26,560 nucleotides of DNA from UBA6186 sp050012295 (GTDB taxonomy: Bacteria; Pseudomonadota; Gammaproteobacteria; UBA6186; Azoamicaceae). Position 1 is the stretch's first letter; every line of letters begins with the position of its first letter. The stretch lies in assembly GCA_050012295.1 (NCBI GenBank), contig JBEKHL010000023.1, forward strand, positions 1 to 26,560. The letters are read 5' to 3'. The notes beneath the pieces are model-generated. The model did not search any database. It had not been told where the DNA came from and was given only the letters and a program-made list of their open reading frames with translations. Positions 1 to 9,890 of this stretch are shown here, piece by piece. The translations under genes and the position numbers were made by a program.

Positions 1-3000
1 TCCAAATCCACCAAGTACACTAGTTGTTCCTCCAGTTAAATTAACCGTATCAACTCCAGTTCCACCAGTTATAGCATTAGTACCACCAGAGATATTAATA
101 GCATCGGCTCCTATCCCACCTTTTATAGTATTATTACCAATACTTACATTTATTACATCTAAGCCTGACGAACCGCCAGTTATAGTGTTTGCGCTAACTA
201 TATTTCCGCTAATAGTTATATTATCGGCTCCTGCCCCACCTACAATTCGATTAGCAGTACCACCAGTTATATTAATAGTATCGACACCTGTTCCACCAGT
301 AATAAGATTATTAGTACCACCAGTTATATTAATTAAATCGGCACCAACTCCACCTGTTACGTTATTAGCTCCACCGCTTAACGAGAACATGTCTGCACCA
401 GAAGTACCGCCTGTTATCGTATTGGTTCCACCATACGCATTAATTAAATCGGCTCCAGAGCCTCCAACAATATTATTTACGCCATAATAACTTAAAGAAA
501 TATTATCAACCCCAGATCCACCAATAAGCGTGTTAATTCCTCCACTTAGATTAATAATATCAGCTCCTACACCACCTTTTATAAGATTATTGCCGATGCT
601 TGCATTAATTACATCTAGTCCTGACGAACCGCCAGTTATCGTATTAGTGCTAGCCACTGTTCCACTAACAGTTATAGTATCGGCACCAGAGCCACCTATA
701 ATTTGATTATTAGTTCCACCAATAATATTAACCGTATCTGCTCCAACTCCACCTACTACAGTATTAGCAGAACCACCAGTTAGATTAATTAGATCTGCAC
801 CAGATGTTCCGCCTGTTATTGTATTGGTTCCACCAGATGCGGTAATTATATCTCCACTTATTCCACCAATTACATTGGTAGTACCGCCACTTAAAGCAAT
901 AGTATCGATTCCGGCTCCACTAGTAATCGTATTAAGACCGCCACTAATGTTAACAGCATCAGCACCAACCCCACCAGTTATAGTATTGTTACCAACACTC
1001 ACGTTAATTACATCTAACCCAGATGTGCCGCCAGTTATAGTGTTATCGCTAGGCACAGCACCACTTACAGTTATAATATTAGCGCCAGATCCACCTGTAA
1101 TTTGATTGTTAGTTCCGCCAGTTATATTAATAGTATCAACAGCGCCACCACCAACAATAGTATTATTATTGCCGCCAGTTATATTAATTAAATCCGCCCC
1201 AGTTCCACTAGCTACGGTATTGAAACCACCTCTTAACGTTAACACGTCCGCACCAGACGATCCGCCAGTTATGGTGTTAACCCCTCCAGAGACAGTAACT
1301 GCATCCGCCCCAGATCCGCCAATCATAGTAGTTGTTCCACCACTTAAGGTAACAGTATCAGTTCCCGCACCACCAGCAACAATATTAGTTCCGCCAGCAA
1401 CATTAACAGCATCGGCTCCAACCCCTCCTGTTATAGTATTATTACCAATACTTACGTTAATTACATCTAAACCAGAAGCACCGCCTGTTATTGTATTAGT
1501 ACTAGTTATAGTTCCACTAATAGTTACAATGTTACCACCAGCACCACTTGTAATTTGATTATTGATTCCGCCAGCAATATTAACTGTATCTATACCAGCA
1601 CCACCTACAACTGTATTACTGCTACCGCCAGTTATGTTAATTAAATCGGCACCTGTTCCGCCTGTTACAGCATTAACACCACCGCTTAATGAAAACACAT
1701 CTGCACCAGAGGATCCGCCAGTTATTGAGTTAGTTCCACCAGTAGCTTTAATTAGATTTGCGCCTGCCCCGCCAATTACGCTGGTTGTGCCGTCGCTCAA
1801 CGTAACTGTATCTATACCAGACCCACCAACAAGAGCATTAACCCCACCACTAACATTTATAGTTTCCGCACCTGTGCCGCTAGTTATAGTATTATTACCG
1901 GCACTTAAATTAATTTGATCTAATCCTGACGTACCACCAGTTATTGTATTAACACCAGCACCACTAACAGTTATAAAATCAGCGCCAGCTCCTCCTGTAA
2001 TTTGATTATTAGTGCCTCCCGTAATATTAACCGTATCTGCACCAGTACCGCCTGTAATTTGATTGTTTGCACCATCAGTTATATTAATTAAATCGGCTCC
2101 AGTTCCGCCTGTTACAGCATTAACCCCACCGCTTAACGTAAATACATTCGCGTTAGATGCTCCACCAGTTATTGTATTGATTCCATCGCTGGCAGTAATA
2201 TTGTTTGCGCCAGTCCCGCCAATTACATTAGTTACCCCACCACTTAAAGCAATAGTATCAATACCTGTCCCACCAGTAATTGCATTGACACCGCCAGTAA
2301 TATTAATAGCATCGGCACCAAGTCCGCCGGTTAGCGTATTACTACCAGCGTTTATATTAATTTGATCTTCACCAGAAGATCCGCCAGTTATAGTGTTAAC
2401 ACCGCCACCAACAGTTACAATATTAGCGCCTGTTCCAGCTGTAATTTGATTATTAACTCCACCTGTAATATTAATATTATTAGTTCCAAAACCACCAACT
2501 ACAGTATTGTTAGCTCCTCCCGTTATATTAATCGAACCACCTACTGTACCAATGACAGTATTAGCGCCACCAATTAATGAGACTACATCCGCACCAGACG
2601 TACCTTCTGTTATTGTGTTAACCCCACCAAAAGCTGTAACTTGATCGGCGCCAGTTCCACCAGTTACAGTAGTTGCACCTCCAGTTAATGCTATATTATC
2701 TACTCCAATTCCACCTTTTACAGTGTTAGCACCACCACTAATATTAATAGCATCGGCACCAACCCCACCTTGAATAGTATTAGTGCCGATACTTATATTA
2801 ATTAAATCTGATCCTGACGAACCGCCAGTTATTGTATTAGTACTAACCGACGTTCCACCCACTGTTATAACATCGGCACCAGTTCCCCCAATTATTTGAT
2901 TATTGGTACCACCGGTAACATTAATAGTATCATCCCCTGTTCCACCAGTAACTGTATTACTAGCTCCGCTAGCTATATTAATTAAATCGGCCCCTACACC

Positions 3001-3693
3001 ACCATATACTGCATTAGTCCCGCCAGTTAACGTTAATACATCTGCACTAGAGGTACCGCCAGTTATTGTATTAACCCCTCCTGTTGCTATAAGTATATTG
3101 GCACCAAGCCCTCCAAACACATTAGTTGTTCCGCCAGCTAACGTAACGGTATCGATCCCAAAACCACCATTAACTGTATTAACACCACCACTAATATTTA
3201 ACTGATCTGCTCCAATCCCACCATTTATAGTATTGTTACCAATGCTTACATTAACCACATCTAATCCTGAAGCACCGCCTGTTATCGTATTAGTACTAGC
3301 TACCGTTCCGCCAACGGTTATAACATCTGCCCCGGTTCCACCTACAATTTGATTGTTAGCACCACCAGTTACATTAATAGTGTCGACCCCAATTCCACCA
3401 GTAATGTTATTTATTATACCACCAGTTATATTGACAGCATCCGCACCAACACCACCAGAGACTGTATTATAACCGCCACCTAAAGTGAAGACATCGGCTC
3501 CAGATGTACCACCTGTTATTGTATTAGTTCCACCAAGTGTAGTAATTAGATCTGCATTCGCTCCACCAACTATAGTAGACGTACCGTCGCTTAAAGTTAA
3601 AGTTCCAGCCACACCGTCAATAAAATTATTAGATCCACCACCAATACTTATAGTTCCAACGCCAGATGCTCCATATATAGTATTAATACCGCC
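1..3693 (-). CDS. Downstream part of giant RTX-like repeat protein (out of frame with N-terminal part; 3' end outside window)
   Basis: This reading frame is open from about 3693 down to the left edge without a stop, more than 1200 codons. It continues the same glycine-rich repeats as the upstream gene, with units of the form GGxGxDxI followed by GGxNxI. Landmark segments resembling TNTITGGSSGLDVIN recur about every 150 residues; their codons begin near 155, 611, 1010, 1463, 1916, 2363, 2804 and 3257, all in one phase. There is no convincing start codon with a ribosome binding site at the junction, so it reads as the C-terminal continuation of the gene that starts at 9440, separated by a frameshift near 3690-3707. 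The real C-terminus, where a type I secretion signal would be expected, is outside the window. If the shift is genuine, this part is translated only through ribosomal or transcriptional slippage, or not at all. Inferred role: cell-surface or secreted adhesin. Confidence 0.75.
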
Positions 3694-6600
3694 ATTTTTC
3701 CGCCGGTTACCGTGATATGATCTGCGCCAGATCCGCCAATTAAATTAGTATTCCCACCACTTAAATTAACAGCATCCACCCCAACTCCACCATTAACAAC
3801 ATTAACACCACCACCAACATTAATAGTGTCTGCTCCAAGGCCACCATTTATAATATTATTACCTGTGTTTACATTAATTACATCTAAACCTGATGCACCA
3901 CCAGTTACAGTGTTGGAACTAGCTATATTTCCGCTAATAGTTACAATATCGACTCCTGTTCCACCAACAATTTGATTATTAACCCCACCAGTAACATTAA
4001 TAGTATCTACTCCAGCACCACCCGTAATTTGATTATTAGCTCCTCCAGTTATATTAATAGCATCAGCACCAACTCCGCCAGACACAATATTGGCTCCACC
4101 GGTTAATGTTATTATATCTCCACCAGATGTACCACCAGTTATAATATTAGTTCCACTAGTTGCCGTGATCAGATCTGCTCCTATTCCTCCTGCCACAGTA
4201 GTCGTACCACCAGTTAAATTGACCGTATCAATTCCAACTCCACCAGCAACAGTATTAACCCCGCCTTGAATATTAATAGATCCCGCTCCTGTTCCGCCAG
4301 TTATAGTGTTAGTTCCTGTGTTTATATTAATTACATCTAAACCTGACGATCCGCCTGTTATCGTGTTAGTACTAGCTACAGTTCCACTAACCGTTATAAT
4401 ATCGCTACCAGAGCCACCTATAATTTGATTGTTGATACCGCCAGTAATATTAATCGTATCGGTACCAGCCCCACCGGTAATGTTATTATTATCACCGCTC
4501 ACTACGTTAATTACTCCTGCACCAATACCACCAGTTACATTATTAACCCCACCACTTAAAGTTAACACATCTGCACCAGACGATCCGCCTGTTATAGTGT
4601 TGGTTCCACCAGATGCGGTAACTCTATCGGCACCAGAGCCACCAATTAAATTATTAACCCCACTACTTAATGCAACAGTATCTATTCCTGCTCCACCAGC
4701 AATAATATTGGAACCACCAGTAATATTAATAGCATCTGCTCCAAGACCACCATTTATAGTGTTATTACCAATACTTACATTAATTACATCTTGCCCGGAA
4801 CCACCGGTTACTGTGTTAGTACTAGCGGATACGCTAATAGTTATATTGTCAGCCCCGGCACCACCGATAATTTGATTATTAATACCACCTTGAACATTAA
4901 TAGTATCTATTCCAGAACCACCTGTAACAATATTACCAGAACCACCAGTTACATTAATTAAATCTGCACCAACGCCACCTATTACTTTATTAATACCACC
5001 GCTTACTGTAATTACATCGGCGCTAGAGGAACCGCCAGTTACCGTATTTATTCCACCAGCTAGATTAATATTGTCGGCACCAACACCACCAACTACATTA
5101 TTAGTGCCACCACTTAAAACAATAGCATCTGTTCCTACTCCACCAGTAACAATATTAGTACCGCCACTAACATTAATAGTATCCGATCCAAGACCACCTT
5201 TTATAGTATTATTGCCGATGCTTACATTAATTACATCTAACCCTGACAATCCGCCAGTTATTGTATTACTGCTAGCTGTAGTTCCACCAACAGTTATATT
5301 ATCGCCACCAATACCACCAATAATTTGATTATTGACACCACCAGTAATATTAATATTATCTACTCCAGTTCCACCAGTAACGGTATTATCAGAACCACCG
5401 AGCACATTAATTAAATCTGCGCCAGTACCACCAAATACTTTATTAACACCACCAGTTACATTAATAGCGTCTGCGCCAGACGATCCACCTGTTATGGTAT
5501 TAATCCCACCAGTTGCTGTAATTAAATCGGCTCCTGTTCCTCCAGTTACAGTAGCTGCACCGCCAGTTAAAGAAATAGTATCTACTCCAGTTCCACCAGT
5601 AATAGCATTAACACCACCAGTTACATTAATAGCGTCTGCCCCAACTCCACCTAATACAGTATTAGTTCCACCACCTAAAGAAAATTGATCTAAACCAGAC
5701 GATCCTCCGATTATAGTACTAGAGCTAGCAGCTGCGGCACCACTAACAGTTACAATATCAGCACCAGCACCGCCAATAATTTGATTATTAACTCCACCAG
5801 AAATATTAACCGTATCAACGCCAGTTCCGCCTGTTAAAGTAGTGGTACCGCCAGTCATATTAATTAAATCTGCGCCAGCGCCACCTAATACAGTATTGGT
5901 TCCACCACCTAATGAAAACTGATCTGCACCAGATATACCGCCAGTTATAGTGTTTACCCCGCCGGTTGTGGTAACATTATCGGATCCAACTCCGCTAATT
6001 ACTTTAGTTATCCCGCCACTTAAAGCAATAGTACCTATGCCAGATCCGCTATTTATGGTGTTAGCTCCACCGCTAACAGTTATAGATTCTGCACCAATCC
6101 CGCTATTTACAATATTGGTACCTATGCCTATATTAATTACATCTAAGCCAACACCACCCGTTATAGTGTTGGTACTAACTGTTGTACCGGTAATATTTAT
6201 ATTATCAACACTAGCGCCAGCAATAATTTGATTGTTTGTTCCACCAGTAACATTAACCGTATCTATTCCAGCACCACTGGTAATTTGATTGTTAACTCCA
6301 CCACTAACATTAACCGTGTCTGCTCCTATTCCGCCAACAACAGTATTACTAGAACCACCAGTTACATTAATATTATCGGCACCAAGGCCACCATATACTG
6401 TATTAACCCCTCCGCTTAACGTAACCATGTCCGCACCAGACGATCCGCCCGTTATAGTATTGGTACCACCACTTGCCGTAACAGTATCTGCTCCTGCTCC
6501 GCCAGTTATAATATTAGTACCAGCAGTTGCTTTAACGATATCGGCTCCCGCGCCACCTGTTACTGTAGTTGCACCACCAGTTAGAGCAACGGTATCTCCT

Positions 6601-9440
6601 CCACTACCTGCATTAACAGCATTAACACCACCGCTAATATTTACCGTTTCCGCACCAACCCCACTATTAATCGTATTATTACCAATATTTATGTTAATTA
6701 TATCTAATCCGGATGAGCCACCAGTTATAGTATTAGTACTGGCTACAGTGCCACTTATAGTTACAATATCTGCCCCATAGCCACCAGTAATTTGATTATT
6801 AGCACCACCAGTAATGTTAACGGTGTCTACTCCGGCACCACCAATTATAGTGTTATTATTTCCTTGAGAAATATTAACTACTTCGTTAGCATTTCCAGCA
6901 GCAACAGTATTAACCCCTCCGGCCAACGAAAAATTCATTGTTCCAGACGCGCCACCAGTTATTAAATTAGTTCCACCAAGCGTTGTAATTGTATCTGTAC
7001 CAGAACCACCGGTTATGGCATTACTACCGCCATACACAGAAATTTGTTCACTACCAGAACCGCCAGTAACAGTATTGAACCCTGAAGTTATAGTAATGGA
7101 ATCTGTACCAATCCCACCAGTTACCGTATTAGTTCCACCGGCTACTGAAATTTTAGTTGCTCCAACACCACCAGTTATTTGGTTAGTTCCAGCATTTACC
7201 GTAATAGCATCTCCACCAGAAGAACCGCCAGTTACAATATTAACCCCACCATCTATTGTTACTTTGTCGGCTCCAGCCCCACCAACTAACGTATTAGTTC
7301 CGCCTTGCAAATTAACGGATGCCGTTCCTGTGCCACCATTAATAATATTTACCCCACCGGCAACAGTAATTCCACCAAATCCAGTACCTGTATTAACTGT
7401 ATTAGTACCATTATCTATATAAACAGCATTTACTCCAGATTCGCCATTAACGATATTGGTACCACCACTAATATTTATTGAATCATTAACGGTACTGCCA
7501 AATACTGTATTAGCACCACCGGATATAGCTACGGTATCATTCCCTGTGCCAGTACTAATAGTATTAATTCCATTAACAACAGTAATTACATTAGCACCAA
7601 CACCATCTGTTATAGTATTAGTTCCACTATTAATAGTAATCTGATCGAAACCTGAAGAACCACCAGAAACAGCATTAGCACCACCACTGATTGTAATGGT
7701 ATCCACCCCCATACCCTGATTTAACGTTGTGGTTCCACCGTTTAAATAAATATTATTTTGACCGACCCCAGCATTAACAATATTGGTACCACCGCCAACT
7801 GTTATTGTATCAACATTAGAACCGCCATATACGGTACTATTACCACCAGACAAAGAAATTGTATCGACACCAGCACCATCAGTTATAGTATTAGCACCAC
7901 CAACCACAGAAATTGAATTAATAGCCGTAGCAAAAGTTACAGTATTTTGCCCACCATTTACATAAATTGGATCGTTACCTGTTCCACCAAGAAAATAGTT
8001 AGTTCCACCATTAAATGTAACACTACCAACCCCAGGACCGCCAGTTATAGTATTAATCCCACTGCTTACTACTAGAGTATCGTTACCAGTCCCAAAGGTA
8101 ACAGTGTTAGTACCACCTTGCAAATTAATAGTATCTGTGCTGGCACCATCTTTAATCGTATTAACACCACCAGTAGTAGTAATTTGATCTGATCCGGTAC
8201 CACTAGTAATTGTGTTGGTACCAGCATTTAACGTATAGGTATCTGTACCGCTACTGTCGGTCATAACGTTAGTACCGCCATTGGCTATTATCTCATTATG
8301 ACCAGTTCCAACGAACACTTTATTATTACCACTATTTATAATTAGCGGATCGTCACCAGAACCACCATAAATAGTATTATCTCCACCTGCTAACGTAATA
8401 GTATCTTGATTGCCGCTACCATATATAACGTTAGTACCAGCACCTATAGTAATAACGTCTCCAGCTCCTCCAGTACTAACATGAATTTCATTATCACCAC
8501 CACCTACAGTAATAGTATTAGATGCTAAACCGCCTAATATCACGTTACTACCAGCACCAATACTGATATTGGCAGGAAAATTTCCTCCAGTTATGGTATT
8601 ATTTCCGCTGGAAACTACAATTGGACCCATATTAGATGTAACAGTTAACATAGTAACCACTATTGGTGGAGGACCACTGGCATGTTGAGTACTTTGAAAA
8701 AATGCGAACAATTCTGAATTTAATTCTTTAGGAGTTACTTGAACAATATTTGGCGTGCCAGCGCTAACAGTAGTTGTAGCATTTAAATTAATTTCCGGTA
8801 AAACAGCAACATTATTAGAAATGGTATTGTTTACAGCGCTTTGTAATAGCTGGGCAAATATATTGTTCTCGATGCCTTTAGCAATGTTAACATTACTATT
8901 AGCTGATTCGATAGTACTTACTACTGGTGGGGCAGAATAAGTAACCTCGCCACCAATAAAACCTTTTCCAGCCGCCGTATTGTTAATAGGAGTTACATTA
9001 CCGTATTGCACATGACTAGCCGCTATAATACTAGCTGGTAAATTATGTTGCATATCTGCACCAGCTGCATTTAATTGAGCTACATGTTCTTGTTGGGTTA
9101 ATTGAGCATTGTTTTGCTGTGCATCATTTGGTTGTTGCTGTAGTTGTTGCTGCGTTTGTTGCTTAGGGGCTTCTTCTTGCTTAGCAACTGCTTCTTGTAT
9201 TGTTGTATCTGATTCACTAACTATACTTTTTTCTTCAGCAACTTGTACGCGACCTTCTGGATCTGGTTGTAAAACAACAACGTTAACAGCAGCATCACTA
9301 ACGGTTGTTGGTGATGAACTGCTCTTTGGTGAGCTTTCTTCGTCAGAAGACGTATCCTGATTTGAAGGTGCGGACGGCGTGCTACCCTCATCATCACTAT
9401 CTGGCATGTTGTTATCTGGCGTTGGTACATCGGTTGCCAT
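3648..9440 (-). CDS. Giant RTX-like repeat protein, N-terminal part (probable type I-secreted adhesin)
   Basis: Read on the minus strand from an ATG with an AGAGG ribosome binding site 6 nt upstream (9447-9451). Residues 1-45 are rich in S, D, E and P. Residues 80-125 are glutamine-rich. A TAAG tetrapeptide lies at 155-158. From about residue 278 the protein is entirely repeats of 18-20 residues, alternating GGxGxDxI and GGxNxI. These resemble hemolysin-type calcium-binding (RTX) nonapeptides and suggest a parallel beta-roll or beta-helix. There is no Sec signal peptide, as expected for type I secretion substrates. The frame ends with 17 residues of non-repeat sequence after ITVTGGK, while the repeats continue in another frame, so this 1930-residue product is truncated relative to the ancestral protein. 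The most likely role is a large LapA/BapA-like adhesin, by repeat architecture only; no secretion genes are in the window. A structural or calcium-binding surface protein of another kind is also possible. Confidence 0.8.
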   Translation of the reverse strand: MATDVPTPDNNMPDSDDEGSTPSAPSNQDTSSDEESSPKSSSSPTTVSDAAVNVVVLQPDPEGRVQVAEEKSIVSESDTTIQEAVAKQEEAPKQQTQQQLQQQPNDAQQNNAQLTQQEHVAQLNAAGADMQHNLPASIIAASHVQYGNVTPINNTAAGKGFIGGEVTYSAPPVVSTIESANSNVNIAKGIENNIFAQLLQSAVNNTISNNVAVLPEINLNATTTVSAGTPNIVQVTPKELNSELFAFFQSTQHASGPPPIVVTMLTVTSNMGPIVVSSGNNTITGGNFPANISIGAGSNVILGGLASNTITVGGGDNEIHVSTGGAGDVITIGAGTNVIYGSGNQDTITLAGGDNTIYGGSGDDPLIINSGNNKVFVGTGHNEIIANGGTNVMTDSSGTDTYTLNAGTNTITSGTGSDQITTTGGVNTIKDGASTDTINLQGGTNTVTFGTGNDTLVVSSGINTITGGPGVGSVTFNGGTNYFLGGTGNDPIYVNGGQNTVTFATAINSISVVGGANTITDGAGVDTISLSGGNSTVYGGSNVDTITVGGGTNIVNAGVGQNNIYLNGGTTTLNQGMGVDTITISGGANAVSGGSSGFDQITINSGTNTITDGVGANVITVVNGINTISTGTGNDTVAISGGANTVFGSTVNDSINISGGTNIVNGESGVNAVYIDNGTNTVNTGTGFGGITVAGGVNIINGGTGTASVNLQGGTNTLVGGAGADKVTIDGGVNIVTGGSSGGDAITVNAGTNQITGGVGATKISVAGGTNTVTGGIGTDSITITSGFNTVTGGSGSEQISVYGGSNAITGGSGTDTITTLGGTNLITGGASGTMNFSLAGGVNTVAAGNANEVVNISQGNNNTIIGGAGVDTVNITGGANNQITGGYGADIVTISGTVASTNTITGGSSGLDIININIGNNTINSGVGAETVNISGGVNAVNAGSGGDTVALTGGATTVTGGAGADIVKATAGTNIITGGAGADTVTASGGTNTITGGSSGADMVTLSGGVNTVYGGLGADNINVTGGSSNTVVGGIGADTVNVSGGVNNQITSGAGIDTVNVTGGTNNQIIAGASVDNINITGTTVSTNTITGGVGLDVINIGIGTNIVNSGIGAESITVSGGANTINSGSGIGTIALSGGITKVISGVGSDNVTTTGGVNTITGGISGADQFSLGGGTNTVLGGAGADLINMTGGTTTLTGGTGVDTVNISGGVNNQIIGGAGADIVTVSGAAAASSSTIIGGSSGLDQFSLGGGTNTVLGGVGADAINVTGGVNAITGGTGVDTISLTGGAATVTGGTGADLITATGGINTITGGSSGADAINVTGGVNKVFGGTGADLINVLGGSDNTVTGGTGVDNINITGGVNNQIIGGIGGDNITVGGTTASSNTITGGLSGLDVINVSIGNNTIKGGLGSDTINVSGGTNIVTGGVGTDAIVLSGGTNNVVGGVGADNINLAGGINTVTGGSSSADVITVSGGINKVIGGVGADLINVTGGSGNIVTGGSGIDTINVQGGINNQIIGGAGADNITISVSASTNTVTGGSGQDVINVSIGNNTINGGLGADAINITGGSNIIAGGAGIDTVALSSGVNNLIGGSGADRVTASGGTNTITGGSSGADVLTLSGGVNNVTGGIGAGVINVVSGDNNNITGGAGTDTINITGGINNQIIGGSGSDIITVSGTVASTNTITGGSSGLDVININTGTNTITGGTGAGSINIQGGVNTVAGGVGIDTVNLTGGTTTVAGGIGADLITATSGTNIITGGTSGGDIITLTGGANIVSGGVGADAINITGGANNQITGGAGVDTINVTGGVNNQIVGGTGVDIVTISGNIASSNTVTGGASGLDVINVNTGNNIINGGLGADTINVGGGVNVVNGGVGVDAVNLSGGNTNLIGGSGADHITVTGGKMAVLILYMEHLALEL
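3688..3707 (-). other. Frame break inside the giant repeat gene
   Basis: On the coding strand the sequence reads GGCGGAAAAATGGCGGT. In the upstream frame this gives TGGK followed by non-repeat residues and a stop at 3648. A -1 shift on the five-A run, or one added A, gives GGKNGGINTIYG and rejoins the repeat frame. Deleting 11 nt between the two GGCGG copies would instead give a perfectly regular TGGINTIYG. The landmark distance 3257 to 3880 is 623 bp, not divisible by 3, which independently places the shift in this interval. Sequencing error, pseudogenisation, phase variation or slippage are all possible. Confidence 0.8.
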
Positions 9441-9515
9441 AAAAAACCTCTCAATAATATTTTTTTATTTTTTCTATACCTTCATTTTTGTAAAATCCCC
9501 ACTCCTAATACTTTA

Positions 9516-9521
9516 ATTATA
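9516..9521 (-). promoter_or_regulatory. Possible -10 box of the giant repeat gene
   Basis: A perfect TATAAT lies on the minus strand about 75 bp upstream of the start at 9440. No good -35 box is seen at 16-18 bp (the hexamer there reads GTATGT or AGTATG), so the assignment is weak or the promoter may need an activator. Confidence 0.35.
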
Positions 9522-9544
9522 AGCCATTAGAAGGCCTGACATAC

Positions 9545-9572
9545 TTGATATACGCGTATTTTATGCTAATAT
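9545..9572 (+). promoter_or_regulatory. Promoter of infA (TTGATA - 16 bp - extended -10 TGCTAATAT)
   Basis: TTGATA at 9545-9550 and TAATAT at 9567-9572 are separated by 16 bp, and TGC directly precedes the -10, giving an extended -10 motif. The predicted start of transcription is near 9579, leaving a leader of about 39 nt that carries the AAGGTGA ribosome binding site (9605-9611). Confidence 0.6.
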
Positions 9573-9617
9573 ATTAAGTCGCGTGCAGATAAACTTATAC
9601 GAAAAAGGTGATATTTA

Positions 9618-9890
9618 ATGGCAAAAGAAGAGGCTATCGAGATGGAAGGCACTGTAATAGAGAGCCTACCGAATACTAATTTTAAAGTTAAATTAGATAA
9701 CGAACATGTTGTAAATGCACACATTTCCGGAAAAATGCGCAAAAATTACATAAGAATTTTGCTTGGAGATCGCGTAACCGTGCAATTAACCCCTTACGAT
9801 TTAACTAAAGGTAGAATTATTTTTAGAAATAAAGATAATAAAAAAGCAGTTTCGGAAGATAGTAGTAATACTACCACTACTGATCAATAA
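9618..9890 (+). CDS. infA: Translation initiation factor IF-1, with C-terminal extension
   Basis: IF-1 is a one-domain OB-fold protein that binds the ribosomal A site of the 30S subunit during initiation. Residues 1-72 match gammaproteobacterial IF-1 almost throughout, including the segments IEMEGTVIESLPN, HVVNAHISGKMRKNYIRIL and GDRVTVQLTPYDLTKGRI. The start is supported by AAGGTGA with 6-nt spacing. The family is normally about 72 residues, but here 18 more follow the conserved end (DNKKAVSEDSSNTTTTDQ), a polar and probably disordered tail. The last 7 bp overlap the 3' end of the convergent dnaE gene, and no terminator hairpin is seen between them. Transcribed alone from its own promoter, divergently from the giant repeat gene. 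The identity is secure; the role of the tail is unknown. Confidence 0.97.
   Translation: MAKEEAIEMEGTVIESLPNTNFKVKLDNEHVVNAHISGKMRKNYIRILLGDRVTVQLTPYDLTKGRIIFRNKDNKKAVSEDSSNTTTTDQ

Larger units (their letters stand above)
1..8609 (-). repeat. Nested tandem repeat array (54-60 bp units in a macro-repeat of about 453 bp)
   Basis: The whole array encodes alternating GGxGxDxI and GGxNxI half-units that together span 18-20 residues. A higher-order period is visible from the landmark codons for (D/Q)-containing LDVIN segments. Their start positions are 155, 611, 1010, 1463, 1916, 2363, 2804, 3257, then 3880, 4333, 4786, 5233, 5686, 6139 and 6700, with degenerate copies near 7208 and 7645. The spacing is 441-456 bp in most intervals and most often 453 bp (151 residues); the exceptions are 399, 561 and 623 bp. 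All are multiples of 3 except 3257 to 3880. Copies nearest the N-terminus are more diverged, and those from about 6000 leftward are more alike, which suggests recent expansion by unequal crossing-over. Confidence 0.9.

Noticed and set aside
3688..3707. Programmed -1 ribosomal frameshift as the firm explanation of the frame break
   Set aside because: Five A residues lack the usual A AAA AAG heptamer, and no stimulatory stem-loop or Shine-Dalgarno-like element was recognised. It is kept only as one possibility among several.
185..7965. Many plus-strand ORFs of 60-163 residues rich in PPV, SAP and IVL repeats
   Set aside because: They are antisense shadows of the minus-strand glycine-rich repeats: GGT/GGA codons read as ACC/TCC in reverse, giving P- and V-rich frames. 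They have no ribosome binding sites and their periodicity equals that of the real gene.
1..8609. The regular repeats as a CRISPR array
   Set aside because: The repeats are coding, variable, without constant repeat and unique spacer alternation, and no cas genes are present.
9046..9072. A second possible LapG-like site, NAAG at residues 124-127
   Set aside because: Only TAAG and close variants are known sites; NAAG in a glutamine-rich segment is more likely chance.
9221..9454. A 77-residue minus-strand ORF at the start of the giant repeat gene
   Set aside because: It overlaps the N-terminus of the giant protein in another frame, has arginine-rich composition, and the in-frame gene has the better ribosome binding site.
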